From Euglena gracilis (taxonomy: Eukaryota; Euglenida; Euglenophyceae; Euglenales): a stretch of DNA of 64,000 nt. Under the pieces are notes generated by a model. The model worked only from the letters and a program-made list of their open reading frames with translations, was not told where the DNA came from and ran no database searches. The stretch lies in assembly GCA_039621445.1 (NCBI GenBank), contig CP154957.1, forward strand, positions 26,892,541 to 26,956,540. The letters are read 5' to 3'. Within the stretch, counting starts at the first letter, position 1, and each line of letters begins with the position of its first letter. The translations under genes and the position numbers were made by a program. Below are positions 17,964-29,300 of this stretch, piece after piece.

Positions 17964-18230
17964 ATGAGCGGACGACCCGAGCGTACTGAGTGGGAACACT
18001 TCACAGAAGTTGACTGGGATCGTACTGGAAAATGCATCAAAGTCAGATGCCGATATTGCTTGTGGGAAAGTGCCCACCACGCCACGCGCTGTGCCATCCA
18101 TTACCTCAGAAGGCACAGTCACATGGTGAGGTCGCGGCCCAGAGCTGAATCTGCTGTTGTAACGGAGGAGAACAATGCGACCCAGTTTTTTAAACGCTGG
18201 CCCCCGGCTGATTTTTTTCAACAACACCCC
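17964..18230 (+). pseudogene. BED-type zinc finger of a hAT-like transposase
   Basis: Starts MSGRPERTEWEHFTEVDWDR and shows the BED pattern: WEHF, CRYC, then HYLRRHS (aromatic residues, CX2C, HX4H). It is followed by poly-Gln-like and C-rich low-complexity sequence rather than a transposase core. The same frame (position divisible by 3) later holds a hAT dimerisation fragment at 18685-18815, so this looks like an internally deleted hAT gene. A domesticated BED protein is possible but nothing supports it. Confidence 0.65.
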
Positions 18231-18415
18231 TGCCCCCCCCCCGGCTGGTTTTTTTAAAAACATCCCTGCCCCCACGGCTGTTTTTTCAAAAAAAACACCC
18301 CTGCCCCCCCCCCCCCCCGGCTGATTTTTTCAAAAAAACACCCCTGCCCCCCCCGGCTGGTTTTTTTAAAAACACCCCTGCCCCCCTCGCCACGCCATTT
18401 ACCCCCCCTCCCCCC
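18190..18415. repeat. C-rich tandem repeat
   Basis: Five or so units of about 40 bp: a CCCCGGCTG core, then TTTTTTTAAAAA or TTTTTTCAAAAAA, then CACCCCTGCCCC. Unit boundaries vary with C-run and T-run length. It occupies the position of the missing hAT catalytic region. Confidence 0.8.
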
Positions 18416-18669
18416 CCCTATTCGGACCAGTTGGGCGCCCTGTCCGTGACCAGCGCTTCTACCCAGAACGCGTCTGCCGACGGTGGCTGAATTATTGGAG
18501 TGGGTGGAGCTGGCGGGGCCTTGGGAATCGGCAAGGGCGTTCGCCAAGGAATCGACTCCCCCCGCAGCTTTTTGGACCATAGGTTTTTTTTGGGGGACCA
18601 GACCATTGCCTAACACCTGCCCCACCCCATCCCGCGGGGGGGGGGTGACTGACTGTTTTTTTTTTCAGA

Positions 18670-18830
18670 GAAAAAAACCTATGTTCCTGAACTTATTTTC
18701 CGATAACGTGCTGGCCCCCTTGGGCGGCCGGCTGGCCTCCCTCCCCAGTTCCACCGGTGCCGTCGAGCGCCTGTGGAGCGCCTGTGGACATCTACAGGCT
18801 GATCTCCCAGGACTTTTTTTTCTGCACGTG
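18670..18830 (+). pseudogene. hAT C-terminal dimerisation fragment
   Basis: The frame reads NVLAPLGGRLASLPSSTGAV then ERLWSACGHL, which matches the hAT dimerisation signature (small residues, Ser-Ser, then VER and an S-A-G group). Only this short fragment is recognisable; flanks are T-run-rich. Same frame and strand as the BED finger 500 bp upstream. Confidence 0.6.
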
Positions 18831-18959
18831 GACATTTTTTTTTGGAAGAATCCCACAACCCATCTTGGTGGCACCCGAAAACTGCAGTTTTTTTTAATAT
18901 GCACCCCCAACCGGTTGTGTTTTTTATTTTTAATGCAACCATTATGAAGATCTCAGATC

Positions 18960-19800
18960 ACGAATGAAGCTTTTTTAGATGCACCCATGCAGCTCTCAGA
19001 TCACGCCTGTTCCCATTATCCCCCCCCCCACCAAAATACGTCCTGCGCTTGACAGAATCTATCGGAGGATAACTTCCACCGTGAGTGCTATGTGAGGTGG
19101 AACAGTTGCGTTGCAGCTTGATCCTCCGCATCAGGATGTGATGTGCCCACGGCTTCCATGTGGTTGGGCCTCAATGTGCTTCAGTTGCTTTTTTTTGTGG
19201 TTTTTTTTTCTGCATGTATTTAACGTTTGTTTTCCATTCCCGACCAAATACCGGAACAGTGGTTGGGTTCGTTCCAGGGTTGGTTCACGGGTTGGTTCAA
19301 GCTGGTGGCACCAGCGTTCCCTCCACACGTCCCGCCCTCCTCCTGAACACTTCTCTGGCACCTTCCTAATCGGAAGTGACTTCTGCACCTTTGCTTTGGT
19401 TTTTGTGAAACGAAAGTTCACTTTTTTTGGGTAAACTTGGCAAAAGAGAAAGGCAAACAAACAAGGCAAAAGGGAGGGCAAAAAGGTAGTGGTGTTCCCT
19501 GCCGTGTCCGCAGACAGTGCCTTTTGTCAAGCGTTCAAGTCTGTTGCACCCACGAACACATAAATTTAGGCCCAGGTTTTTCGGATGAGCGTTGTTCCTG
19601 CCGACGATTTCAATGTTCTTAGCCCTCAGCTGGGAAGCGCCTGGTCCGTTAATGACGGGGGAGCATTTATGCTCTAATCGTCTCGCCGCAACATTTTTGT
19701 CAAAACCGATGTAAATAATTCCCCGTCTTTCTGACTGACGAGGATAAATGGCTGTTTTTTACGATTGACAAAAGTCGTCCTTTTTGACGACCGGAATGCT
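18960..19800. other. No gene supported
   Basis: Mixed sequence with T-runs and a few short ORFs without recognisable domains. A short direct duplication, GCAGCTCTCAGATCACG against GAAGATCTCAGATCACG, lies near 18944-19006. Confidence 0.4.
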
Positions 19801-19804
19801 GGTC

Positions 19805-20470
19805 TCAGCATCTGTCAGTCTGTGTCAGTGGACAGGAGTTCTCAGTGCATAGCCAAATCCGCGGCCTGTTACGCGATATACAATACTTCGACCGGACTAA
19901 AGCCGTCAGGACAAATGTCGCCCCCACAGGTGTGAGTCGTCGGGACTTGTGTCGCCCCCTGGATGGGGTCGACAATAAGCTCGGGCGGTCATTAAGCCCC
20001 TCCGGGATTTGGCTACCCCCGGTAGGCCGCTGCGGGGCCTGGGTAGTCAGTCCTAGTCCCTGGTCTATCGACACGGGGCTGGGCCAGGACATCGTTACAT
20101 ACACGGGCGCCGCTGGCCAGAATGGACAAGGCCAGTGTGGACAGGGTGGAAACTGCACTGGGGAGGGGTCTTTCTCGCTTAAATTCAAAAAGAATTTAGT
20201 GCTTTGTCCCCCCAGGGGGATTCTAGCCAGCCGGCTGGAAAAAACGCCGGCTGAATTAGTCTTTGTAGATGTGCGCCGTATAGTGCGTTTCAGTTGAGGG
20301 ATCTGGAGGCTCATATTGAACCAAAAATGCCCCACTGGTGTACACTGGCTGACCTGTTTGTGTGACTGAGAAAATGGGATATCATTCACAGGTAAAGTTC
20401 GGGCCAGGGATGCAAATAAAGGGTCATATGTGTGAGGATGGTCACACGGAAACAACAAGAAACCAACCAA
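19805..20470. other. Unrecognised region with ORFs on both strands
   Basis: A 221-codon ORF on the minus strand (19805-20470) and a 150-codon ORF on the plus strand (19845-20297) overlap. The plus ORF has the more ordinary composition (RDIQYFDRTKAVRTN, ELVFVDVRRIVRFS), but I recognise neither. At most one can be real. Confidence 0.3.
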
Positions 20471-20674
20471 TGAAGCGGGGAGATGGAGTTTCCCAATTAA
20501 TTGGAAAAGCAGGGTTCATGGGTGGTGCGTGGGTGGGTGGGGGGGGGTAATAGGTAGAGGCAGAGCCGGGGCAGGGTTCCTGGGTGGGGGCAGGTAGGGG
20601 GTGGGGTCGGCGGCCAACTCACTGGTGGGGGCTGGGTGGTTTTGCCCAAGGGGGAGGGAGACGGGTCGGTCAGG

Positions 20675-20962
20675 CAGGTCGACGGCCATGGTGGACCGAA
20701 TGAACAACGCCAGGTCGACGGCCGCGGTAGACCGAGGGAACAACGCCAGGTCGACGGCCGCGGTGGACCGAGGGAACAACGCCAGGCCGACGGCCGCGGT
20801 GGACCGAGGGAACAACGCCAGGTCGACGGCCGCGGTGGACCGAGGGAACAACGCCAGGTCGACGGCCGCGGTGGACCGAGGGAACAACGCCAGGTCGACG
20901 GCCGCGGTGGACCGAGGGAACAACGCCAGGTCGACGGCCGCGGTGGACCGAGTGAAGACAGC
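20675..20962. repeat. 36-bp minisatellite, eight units
   Basis: Eight head-to-tail units beginning CAGGTCGACGGCC and continuing GCGGTGGACCGAGGGAACAACGC. Units 3-7 are nearly identical; the first and last differ more, as expected of array ends. Because 36 is a multiple of three, all six frames stay open (12-residue ARSTAAVDRGNN repeats), so the long ORFs here are artefacts of the repeat. Confidence 0.92.
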
Positions 20963-21141
20963 GCAGCACAACCACGAGGGGGCGTGCTGGCGGGATAAAG
21001 GCCGGGGGGGGGTCGCTGGTTTCTGAGAGCCGTCTCAGGGGTAATGGCGTTACAGGGGTTGGTGCATTTCACCCCTTATAATAAGCCAGGGTGTGGTTAC
21101 GTATTTTGAAAAGCAGCCAAGAGACTGAGGGGATTGAAGTG

Positions 21142-21456
21142 GCTCCCGGATCTGGCCTGGGGGGGGGGTTGTGGGCAGACCCTAGGGTCTGCCCACGGTC
21201 GCCAAAGGTCGCCAAAGGTCGCTATGGGTATTTCCTACTCGGTCTTTTTTGCATTGTAGCGGCGTAGGCAACTGTTCCAGGGCCCTAAAAAAAAAATCCC
21301 TTGTGTGTGCAACACCTTTTGTGTGTATGTTGCGCTAATTTGCCGTGGAGCGCATTTTTTGACATCGACCTGCCCACGACCTTTGGCGACCATGGCGACC
21401 TTTGGCGACCCTAGGGTCTGCCCACAACCCCCCCCCCCAGGCCAAATCTACCCCCC
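21142..21456. mobile_element. MITE-like element with about 90-bp inverted repeats
   Basis: The left side (GGCCTGGGG, a G-run, TTGTGGGCAGACCCTAGGG, then GTCGCCAAAGGTCGCC) is mirrored at the right end with the inner blocks rearranged. The direct repeat GGATTGAAGTG (11 bp) lies at 21131-21141 and 21457-21467. An 11-bp duplication and long TIRs would fit a Mutator-like MITE, although the outermost 8 bases of the two ends do not pair. No coding capacity. Confidence 0.6.
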
Positions 21457-22480
21457 GGATTGAAGTGATGTGGGCCGGGGAGGTTCACCGGACAAATAGC
21501 TGACCATGTTGGGGGGTCATAAAATATTATACAACATCGGGTGAACTTGTCGTCTCACACATTGTGTCGCGCGAGGGGGGCATATGAGGAGACGTGTGAG
21601 GAGTAAAAGGTTTGGGCGTCACACTCTTGGCCCAGCCCTGTCAAATGTTAGGGCTGGTTCACCCTGGCACCAACTCTGAGGTGAGTGTGTCCGACTTCGC
21701 CAGGGTGGAAGTTGGGGTAGGGGCGAAGGGGGAACGGGGTCGGTGAGGTAGGGGTAGGGGCGGAATTGACGGAGTGGACTGGAGGCGGAAGGTCAGAGAT
21801 CTGTAGTTTGAATTCAATAGATGATGTCAAGCAAAACAAACAATTCAGCACGGTGTCGCGTTTTTTTTTTGTCGCGAGAAGGGACAATTCTAATTCCGGC
21901 AGAAGTGATGCCCGTAGCGGGTCTGTTCGGAAACTGTCAGAAACCCAAAGTAGGATCTGCTTGCCCTCGCGCACACCACGCGTGTGTAGGATGAAGTTGG
22001 GATTAGCGTGAATCGCGTGTCTTTTATTGGTGATGTTTTTTTGGGGGTGAAAAAAACGGAAAAAGACGTTTCAGACGGTGTCGAATTGTCGGAATGGTCT
22101 TTTATTCAAAAAAAAAAGACTTTAGCACCACACTGGCCACGATGCACACGGCACTTCATTGGCGGCCACATGCACTATCGCCACGTGGTTGACCATCAAC
22201 CGCTTCGCATTCCAACCTTGGAAATTCCGTCGCAATGACTTTGTGCATGGGGCAAAGGGGCGATGGAAGACACCCCTATCCGCATCAGAATCTGAGGAGT
22301 CCGGATCTCGCTCTGCACGCCGTTTCCAAGTTTCCCTGGTATCTGCCACCACCGGCCTTGGTGTTTGTTGTTGCTGTTGCGCTGTTGACGACGAGGCAAA
22401 AGGGACAGCCAAGTTCAACATGTCGTCGTTTTGGTGTGCCACCAGGAACACTGCTCCGGCATCCTGGGGAACGTTCGGTT
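21457..22480. other. No gene supported
   Basis: Unremarkable sequence with a few A- and T-runs. Small ORFs show no domain. The stretch near 22200-22480 has open frames on both strands (up to 121 codons), none recognised. Confidence 0.35.
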
Positions 22481-22489
22481 CTGGCATAG

Positions 22490-22503
22490 CTGGCGTTTTT
22501 TTT

Positions 22504-22539
<36 letters not shown>

Positions 22540-22990
22540 GCAAAAAAAACAAAGGGGAAAATGATGGTCCAAATTTTGCCTTTGATCCCAAGGGTGAACC
22601 AATCTTAGCTCAACTTGAAAACCAATACTTTTAGTTGTCTTCAACAAGAATGGTCAAAATAGGGCATTTTTCTGCCATTTTGGCTTGAAACCATTCCAAA
22701 CTAGGTCCTTTTTTGACAGCAAAAAACATGTGGTTTTTTTTTTTTTTTTTTTTACTTCGTTTTAAACGAAGTGCCAGCTATGGCTGAAACATCCCAAATT
22801 TGGTGTCTTTCTCTGACCGAGGATGGGCAAAAAAAGCTAAAATTAAAGGCAATTTTTTTTTTGCCTTGGACCCTCAATGCCGTTTTTTTTATTTTTTTTA
22901 AAAAAACATGTTTTTTTAAAAAAACATGTTTTTTTTTAAAAAAAACGTGTTTTTTTTTACTTCGTTTTAAACGAAGAGCCAGCTATGGGT
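22490..22990. repeat. A/T homopolymer and palindrome cluster
   Basis: A run of about 25 A (near 22513-22538), T-runs, ACATGT palindromes embedded in T/A runs (22900-22950), and two copies of ACTTCGTTTTAAACGAAG followed by GCCAGCTATGG (near 22756 and 22960) that mark a direct repeat of about 205 bp. Confidence 0.7.
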
Positions 22991-23765
22991 TCTGGACCTG
23001 GGTTTGGTTCAATGTCACCATCTGCACAAAGATCACGCGACCATGAACTGCACGGGATGCGGGGATTGGATTGCTTCCCGTGGCCGAGACATGACTGTGG
23101 CCGAAGAAGATGTGGGAGGGATGGAATAGGGGCTGATTGTGAAGCCGACTGTGGGCTGGTGCCAGGGAGGGGACGGTGTGAGGAGGGAGCACTGACATGG
23201 CGGGTGCACGGGGCAGGAAGGGGGAATGGCCGGCAGTGGGGACTTCGGCATCACCATAGGGAGGGACAGCCCGCCCGGGCTCACCGAGGGAGAGATCCTT
23301 GGCGGCGTCTCCCTCGGATCACAGCCCAGCGCAAACGCCGCTAACGTGTGGGCCAGCCTGCTGGTGCCTTGGGAGTGTCGAGGGGTGGAGCTGAACTCGG
23401 GGGGAGGAACAGGGGGACTCGCCCAGGATGGCTGGGTGGCGGGAGCCTTGGCGGCATCATCCACAGGTCATTGCCTTTGCTGCTCACGGGTGTTAAGGGC
23501 TTGAACGTGGAGGGGCGATTGTGCGAATGCTGCGGTGGTGGGGCGAACCGAATCCACCGACCAGTGGCGCAGCCTACTGGGTTTGAAGGTCCGGAGGAGG
23601 TTAAAAGTATATACAAGGTGGTGCAGGGCAGGGCAGGAGGAAAACGGGCAAGGCCCATCTTCAATATAAGGCGCTGAGGGACGGCTGGAGTGGTTGAGGG
23701 CTGGGATGGCTGACGGTAGGGGTGAGGCGGCCTGCTTGGCGCGGGCGGGGGGCGGGCGGCTGGTT
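22991..23765. other. Unrecognised region, Pro/Ser-rich ORFs on the minus strand
   Basis: Minus-strand ORFs of 143 and 107 codons (23033-23464, 23341-23664) are Pro/Ser-rich and overlap in different frames. No domain recognised, and the G-rich composition alone can keep such frames open. Confidence 0.3.
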
Positions 23766-23770
23766 GTAGT

Positions 23771-23865
23771 GTTTTGGTGTGCGTGTGTGCGTGTGTGGGT
23801 GTGGGTGTGTGTGCGTGTGTGGGTGTGGGTGTGTGGTTGTGTTGTGTGTGTGTGAGTGTGTGTTG
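23771..23865. repeat. GT-rich microsatellite
   Basis: Imperfect (GT)n with TGTGGG interruptions. On the minus strand it is a CA-rich tract that begins exactly after the poly(A) of the non-LTR element. Confidence 0.9.
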
Positions 23866-23894
23866 TTTTTTTTTTTCCCTACCTCCTCCCGTGG

Positions 23895-24945
23895 TTAACG
23901 GAGGACGTGCTTGGGTTGTAAGAGGTGGAACACTTCTCGGAGCAAGGCGATGGCCACATTCTGGTAGATTTCTGCTTGCTTGGTTTCGCGCTCAGCGCCC
24001 TGTTGCCAGGACGATGCGCGTTTGGCCACTCTGCTCAGTGTCTTGGCCGTTTCCGGTCCCATGCCACCCCATGTCCCGAGGGCGAAAGGTGTGAAGCACC
24101 ACCCTGCTTGCTGACATGGCACGTTGTATTTCTGCTTTTTGGCGTCCTCCCTCCTCTTCAGGAAGGATCTCCAGCGTTCGCGGGTCGCTGTGTGTTCTGC
24201 CGCTTGCCAGCCGTGGCAGACGGTAACGTCTAGCGCCGTCGGCTTCCCCTCGGACCAGCAGTCCAGCAGGAGGTCCGCCGGGCGTAGGTGACTGTCTCGG
24301 GCCGTTGGCAGGGAAACTTCCTTCTGCACCCGGTGACCGCTGTTGGACAAGGTTTGAAACAGAGCATCCTGAACAGCGTTGTGCCGGGCTGAGAAGTTGT
24401 TCCTGCGGCAGCAAAGCAGGTGGTCGCCTTCCTGGTCCAGTGGCTGGCCGCACCCTGTGCACGGCTGGCTGACGTCCTCCAGCACCGGAAGCCCTAACCA
24501 CCACTTCAGTCCCAAGGTGTACTCCTCGCTAGAGAAGGTGGTGTGGGAGTTGTTGGAAGGGGTGGCCGCCATCCAGCCGTGTCCGAACCCCGTGGCTTGT
24601 TCAAGGAGGCGGTTCTGGTCGCGGGGCCGGGCCTGGTCCACAAGGCCATCCATCGCCTTTTTGCCCAGCTCGTGGTTCCACCACTTTTGCCTCCGGGGTT
24701 CTTGGTCCGCGGAGGCGAGTCGTTGTGGGTTGTGGAGGAAGGTGGTGACCGTGGCATGGTTGGCTCCTAGCCTGCCCCGGAGGTCGTCCAGGACGGGCGC
24801 GACCAGGGGTAGCTGCAGGCCGGATGCGTAGTCCGGCACACCCACGCGCCTGGCCCCGTCTGAATAGAAGTCTGCAAGGCAGGAGATCCTGGCTGCGGGC
24901 TGAGTGCAGGATGGGATGCGGAGGCCGCAGCCCCGCTGGATAGGG
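23895..24945 (-). CDS. Retrotransposon C-terminal zinc finger and endonuclease-like domain
   Basis: Continuation of the RT polyprotein in a shifted frame; the listed Met-like start at 24845 is only a GTG inside it, and the frame is open up to about 24945. It contains a CCHC-type motif (CTGCGQPLDQEGDHLLCC, about residues 128-146 from 24845), RHNAVQDAL, then RPADLLLDCW and ALDVTVCHGW. The last two resemble the Asp and D-x-V core of restriction-like endonucleases found at the C-terminus of R2/CRE/NeSL-type and related elements. No N-terminal AP endonuclease was found, which agrees with this type. The Lys of a PD-(D/E)XK site is not certain. Confidence 0.75.
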
Positions 24946-26345
24946 GCAGCGACGCTTGTGTCCGCTGTTGTGGGTTCAGTGCCGTGCCCAGTATGTCCTC
25001 GAAGGCGTTAATGATGACCTCCGAGCAGCCTGTAACCTGATCTTGGCTGCCATACGAGTCGGACGCGCGTAGGAGGTGGTTCACTTTGCAGCCGTCAAGA
25101 CAGCTCCGCAGAAGGTGATGTGCCACCTGGGCGTCGGTGAGGGACGTTATGGTAGATGAGGCCTTCTCGATCTTGGCGGCAGCATCCGCCCACGCTTTCT
25201 TGGTGGTGTCGGAGGACGTGGGGTGGATACCGAGCACGGTAATGCCTTCCCCTGGTGACCAAGGGACCACTTGCAATCTGTCGCAACTGGGTGCACTCCG
25301 CGCTCCCGGGCCCCACATGACGCACTTCTGCAGGTTGAGGCCAAGGCCAATGCGGTGGGACTCTTGCAGCAGGAAACGGAGGCAGTGTTCAATCCTGTCG
25401 GGGGTTCCGACCAGGAGGCCGTCGTCCAGGTACCAGCTGTTCCATAGCAGCTGGCCGTCCCTGGTTATCTGGTCCAGCAGCGGCTGCAGCGCCAGGGCGA
25501 ACCCGATGGGGCCCAGAGGGCAGCCCTGGTGTGTGCCCCTCTGGGAAAGGATGGTGCGGCCCCCGCAGAAGAGGGGGACGGGCCCGCTGTATGCAAACCT
25601 CAGGAAATTGAACAGACTGGGTGTACGGGTCTCGGCCTCTGCAAGGATCGCCCCTCGGTCAACTGTGTTGAAAGCGTTGGAGTAGTCCACCTGGAGGGAA
25701 ACCCAGGGTGAGGTGTCCCCCAGCTGATGCACGAGGTGCTGCATGCCCAGGGCCACAGCCTCGGCGGCGTTCCGTACCCCAACCCCGACCTGGGTGGGGG
25801 CGAGCGTTGCAACCTCCGCCCGGGCATGTGGTGTCTGGAGCAGCGTTTTCCCTACCAGACGGCGGATGGTCTCCCCAACCGCCACTGGCCGCACCCCGTT
25901 GTCCTTCTTGCGGAGTGGGGTCAGATTCGCGCAGCACCAGGCCGCGGCGTGGTGCGGTGGTAGCTGGCCGTCAATCCAGAACTGGGTCAGCCGCGCAAGG
26001 GCTGTGATCAGCTTGGCACCCCGGCCCGGCCTACGAAGGCAGTCTTGGAGGTGGCTGGGCCGCAGGCCCGACGGGCCAGCGGCGGAACCCCGTGGGAAAC
26101 GGCGGATGGCCTCCTTCAGTCTGTCCTCCCATTCCGGGATGTGGTTCTCAGGGAAGGGCTTAACCTGTCGCGGGAGGCGGTTGGCGTCCACCGGTCTGCC
26201 GCTTGGGTGCAACTTCTCCAGGGCAGCCCAGACATCCGGATCATCCGGTTGGTGCGCGCCCTCAGAGAGCAGTAGCTGGACTGCCTTCGCGGACGCCCCT
26301 TCTGCGGTGAGGGTGCGCACCCGTCTCGTGATGGCCTCACTGAGG
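24767..26345 (-). CDS. Non-LTR reverse transcriptase
   Basis: The first Met at 26320 is internal; the frame is open from about 26345, where it should join the polyprotein (LSEAITRRVRTLTAEG continues the preceding product). RT motifs in order: GSAAGPSGLRPSHLQD, LTPLRKKDNGVRPVAVGETI, motif A SLQVDYSNAFNTVDR, motif B GTHQGCPLGPIGFALALQPL, and the active site YLDDG at 25421-25432. The last 50 codons before 24767 are frame noise after a one-base break near 24940. Catalytic Asp residues are intact. Confidence 0.92.
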
Positions 26346-29300
26346 GCAGTCGGCTGCGTTCTTGAGCGTTTTTTCCGCCCTGGTTTCCACGACGGAGTGT
26401 CGAGCCTGTGCGTCCTTTAGTGCCTCTGTCAGAAGGGTGCCGTAGTCCCCCTCGCGGAACAGTTTGGTACGCCGGAGCAAGATGGACTCCAGCTCCGCTG
26501 CCGGCGGTGGTTTGGCAGCCGACACCGGTCGGAGGACGAGTTTCGGGAAGGATAGGACGCTGAATAGTGCAGCGTCCGAGGGTGCGTGCGTGTATGCATT
26601 GATGGCATCTGCCAAAGTGTCAAAGACAGGTTGCTGGCAGGCCGAGGGCAGGTGAATGAGGGTGGAGATTCTTTGTTGGAGGACGTGGGTAATGTCGCAT
26701 GGGGGAGTGCCCACGACAAGGTTGTGTGCGGGCCGTCCCCGGAGGTTGGACTCCTGCCCCGCGCTGTCGATAACTACCGCGGCGTCAAGTTCCGGGTGGG
26801 CCAGGTCCAGAAAGAGGTGGTCGTGGTCCCGGGCATCCGCAGCAGCCGGTGCGCCATGAGGTGGCCCGGAGGCCGGGCGCTTGGCTGGCCCAGGGTTCTC
26901 CTCCACGTCTCCACAGGTGAGGAGGCTACCCCGTCCGCGGTTTGCCCCCCGTATGCAAGGACTGCCCCGCGGCGGACAACGATGGCCGTTTTTTGGCAGT
27001 GAGTCAGCTACCGCTGCCGGATCCAGGGGGGCCCGTGGCTCGTGGAGGAGGGAGTGGGGGGTGGGGGTCAGCCGAAAAGCCGGGCGTAAGAGCGGTGGGC
27101 TAGGGGCGGCAAACTGAAGAGGGAGCAGCGTGGGGCAGTCCCAAGGCCATTGCCACAGTCCGCAGCGAGGGCACCAGCAGGGGGTCTGACCGCGGATGTC
27201 CCACAAGGCGTTCCGGTGGAATAGGAATGTCCGGCCTGCATAGTCCCCTAGGTGGAAGACTTCGCCGCCATGGGTGGAGCAGCGTTCTATGATAAGGCGT
27301 TGTTGGCCAAGGGAAAGGAGCGGCGCAAGGGGGTAAGGGGAGTGCGCGCGGCGGGAGAGCTGCCGTCCGTGGTCAGCGCCCCGGTGGGGACCCGGTGGGG
27401 GCCGGGCGCCGCATGGGCTGCCGCCGCCGGTGTGGCATATCCGTAGGGCTGTGGTCGACCATGTGGGAGCCGGCAGCAGCGCTGTCCCCCGGGCCCGGTA
27501 GATGGGGCATCGCGGTAAGGTCACGGACTGCGAGGAGAGGCGCCGCAGGCCGGCCAGCGCGGTGGACCACTCCAGTGCGAGGAGGATGATGTTGCCCCCA
27601 TATCGAAGGACGTGTTCCAAAACACGGGGGAGCAGGGAGAAAGGTGGGTTGCACCACAGCGGGTTTGGCAAGTTCCAATTCTGGAGGAAAGCATCCTCCC
27701 TTGATGACCAGAAGGCGTCCAGTTGGGTGTTATTTTGGTCGGCGAAAGCGTCGATGGTGGGCGGGTCGTGGGGGGACAGAGCCCGCACCACCGCCTGGAA
27801 CCACTCGGTGTCGAGCATGAAGTCTTCGCGTGGTGCGAGGGGGGGGAGAACGGAGGAAGCCCGGCCGGAGTACGTGGGGCCGGGGTTGCTCTCCACATCT
27901 CCAGCAGTGAGGATGTCTGCGCCCCTGCCGCTCCGAGCCCGCGGGGGAGCCCCCAGGGGGCGGCAGCCGGCGGCCAGCCGGCGAAGTGTGGAGGTGAGGA
28001 CCCGCCCACCCGGGGCTCCCTGTGAGTCACTGGGGGAAGCAGCTACGTGGGGTGGGGGTGAGGCCCCGGGGGGTGCCGGTGTCGGGCTGCTGGGCCCAAG
28101 AGCGGCCGCTCCCCGTCTGGGACGCGTGGAGTCATCGTCGTCGGCATCGTCATCCTCCGGGTCGCTATCGACGTCAGAGAGAGACGGCGGTTGGCAGATC
28201 TGCATGTGGGCAACTATGGGCGCTGGGTACGGGGTCGCAGTCGACCATCCGCACATTTGGCAGTGTACCAGCCACCATTCGCCGTTTGGGAGGGACTCCA
28301 AGTGCCGTAGCCTCCAGCGCCACCAGTCTTCTCTAATGGAGGGGAGAGAGAAAATGTTGCCCATGGGCCTACCCACCTGGCAGTGATGGGACTGCATGCC
28401 TTGGAGGGACGACAGGTTGACGTGCTGAGAGCACAAGAGGCATCTCGCATATTCGGACCCTGCCGACGCGAGGTCTGCTGCCGTCCCCGACGACGAGGGG
28501 CCGGCGGTTGCCGGGGTGAGCAGACGTAGCCACCGCCAGTGTTGGCCAGTCCAGTAGATCTCCTCCCAGACGTCGTCAGGCGCCAGGGGGGGGGATGGGC
28601 TCGCCGGTCCCCCCGGGCGAGGCCCCGGGTTCTCCTCGATATCGCCGCAGCAGAGGATATCCCTGTGGCAGAGCTGCCTCGAGAGGCCGGGGCGACTGTG
28701 ACCGTCGGCGTGATGCCACCCCATTGTGTGCCCGTGGTGCCGGCCCCCCCCGAGGGGCGGTAGCCGGCCGCCCTCCCCCCCCCCCTCTTGGGGCTGCACG
28801 CAGGGGGGATACAGGAGCAGCTGGACGTCGTCGTCCGCTAGGTCAGACCAGGTGCGACCGGGGGGGTGGGGGGGCAGGGGGGAAGCAGTGATATGGATTC
28901 CCTCCAGCCAGTTGTCCACGAGGACTTTTTTGTATTTTTTCCTGGACCCGGTCCATTCCCCCCAGATGGAGGCGTCCGTCGAAGACAGCACAGACCAATC
29001 GTCTGCTGCTGAAATCGAGTTTGTCGGCAGGTTGGCCGGGGTACTGGAACTGGCTGCTAAGGTGTGCTCCTTTTTTTGTGCAGCCCTTTTTTGGTCCACC
29101 AGGTCGGTGACCATTTTCTTTTCCTCAGTGGACCTTGTCCTGAGTTTTTCTAAAATCCGCTGGATTTGGGGTGTTGTGGTACATTTTTGGGGGGGGGGCC
29201 TTGGCCCAGTCCTGGGTGTGACTTCAAAAACTTCTGCCCCCCCCCCTCTTCCACTCCCCCCCCCCCTTCGATTTGGCAGGGCACAAATGAAGGAGATGGT

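Noticed and set aside
20675-20962. CRISPR array (36-bp repeats)
   Set aside because: Units are head to tail without spacers, and the context is eukaryotic.
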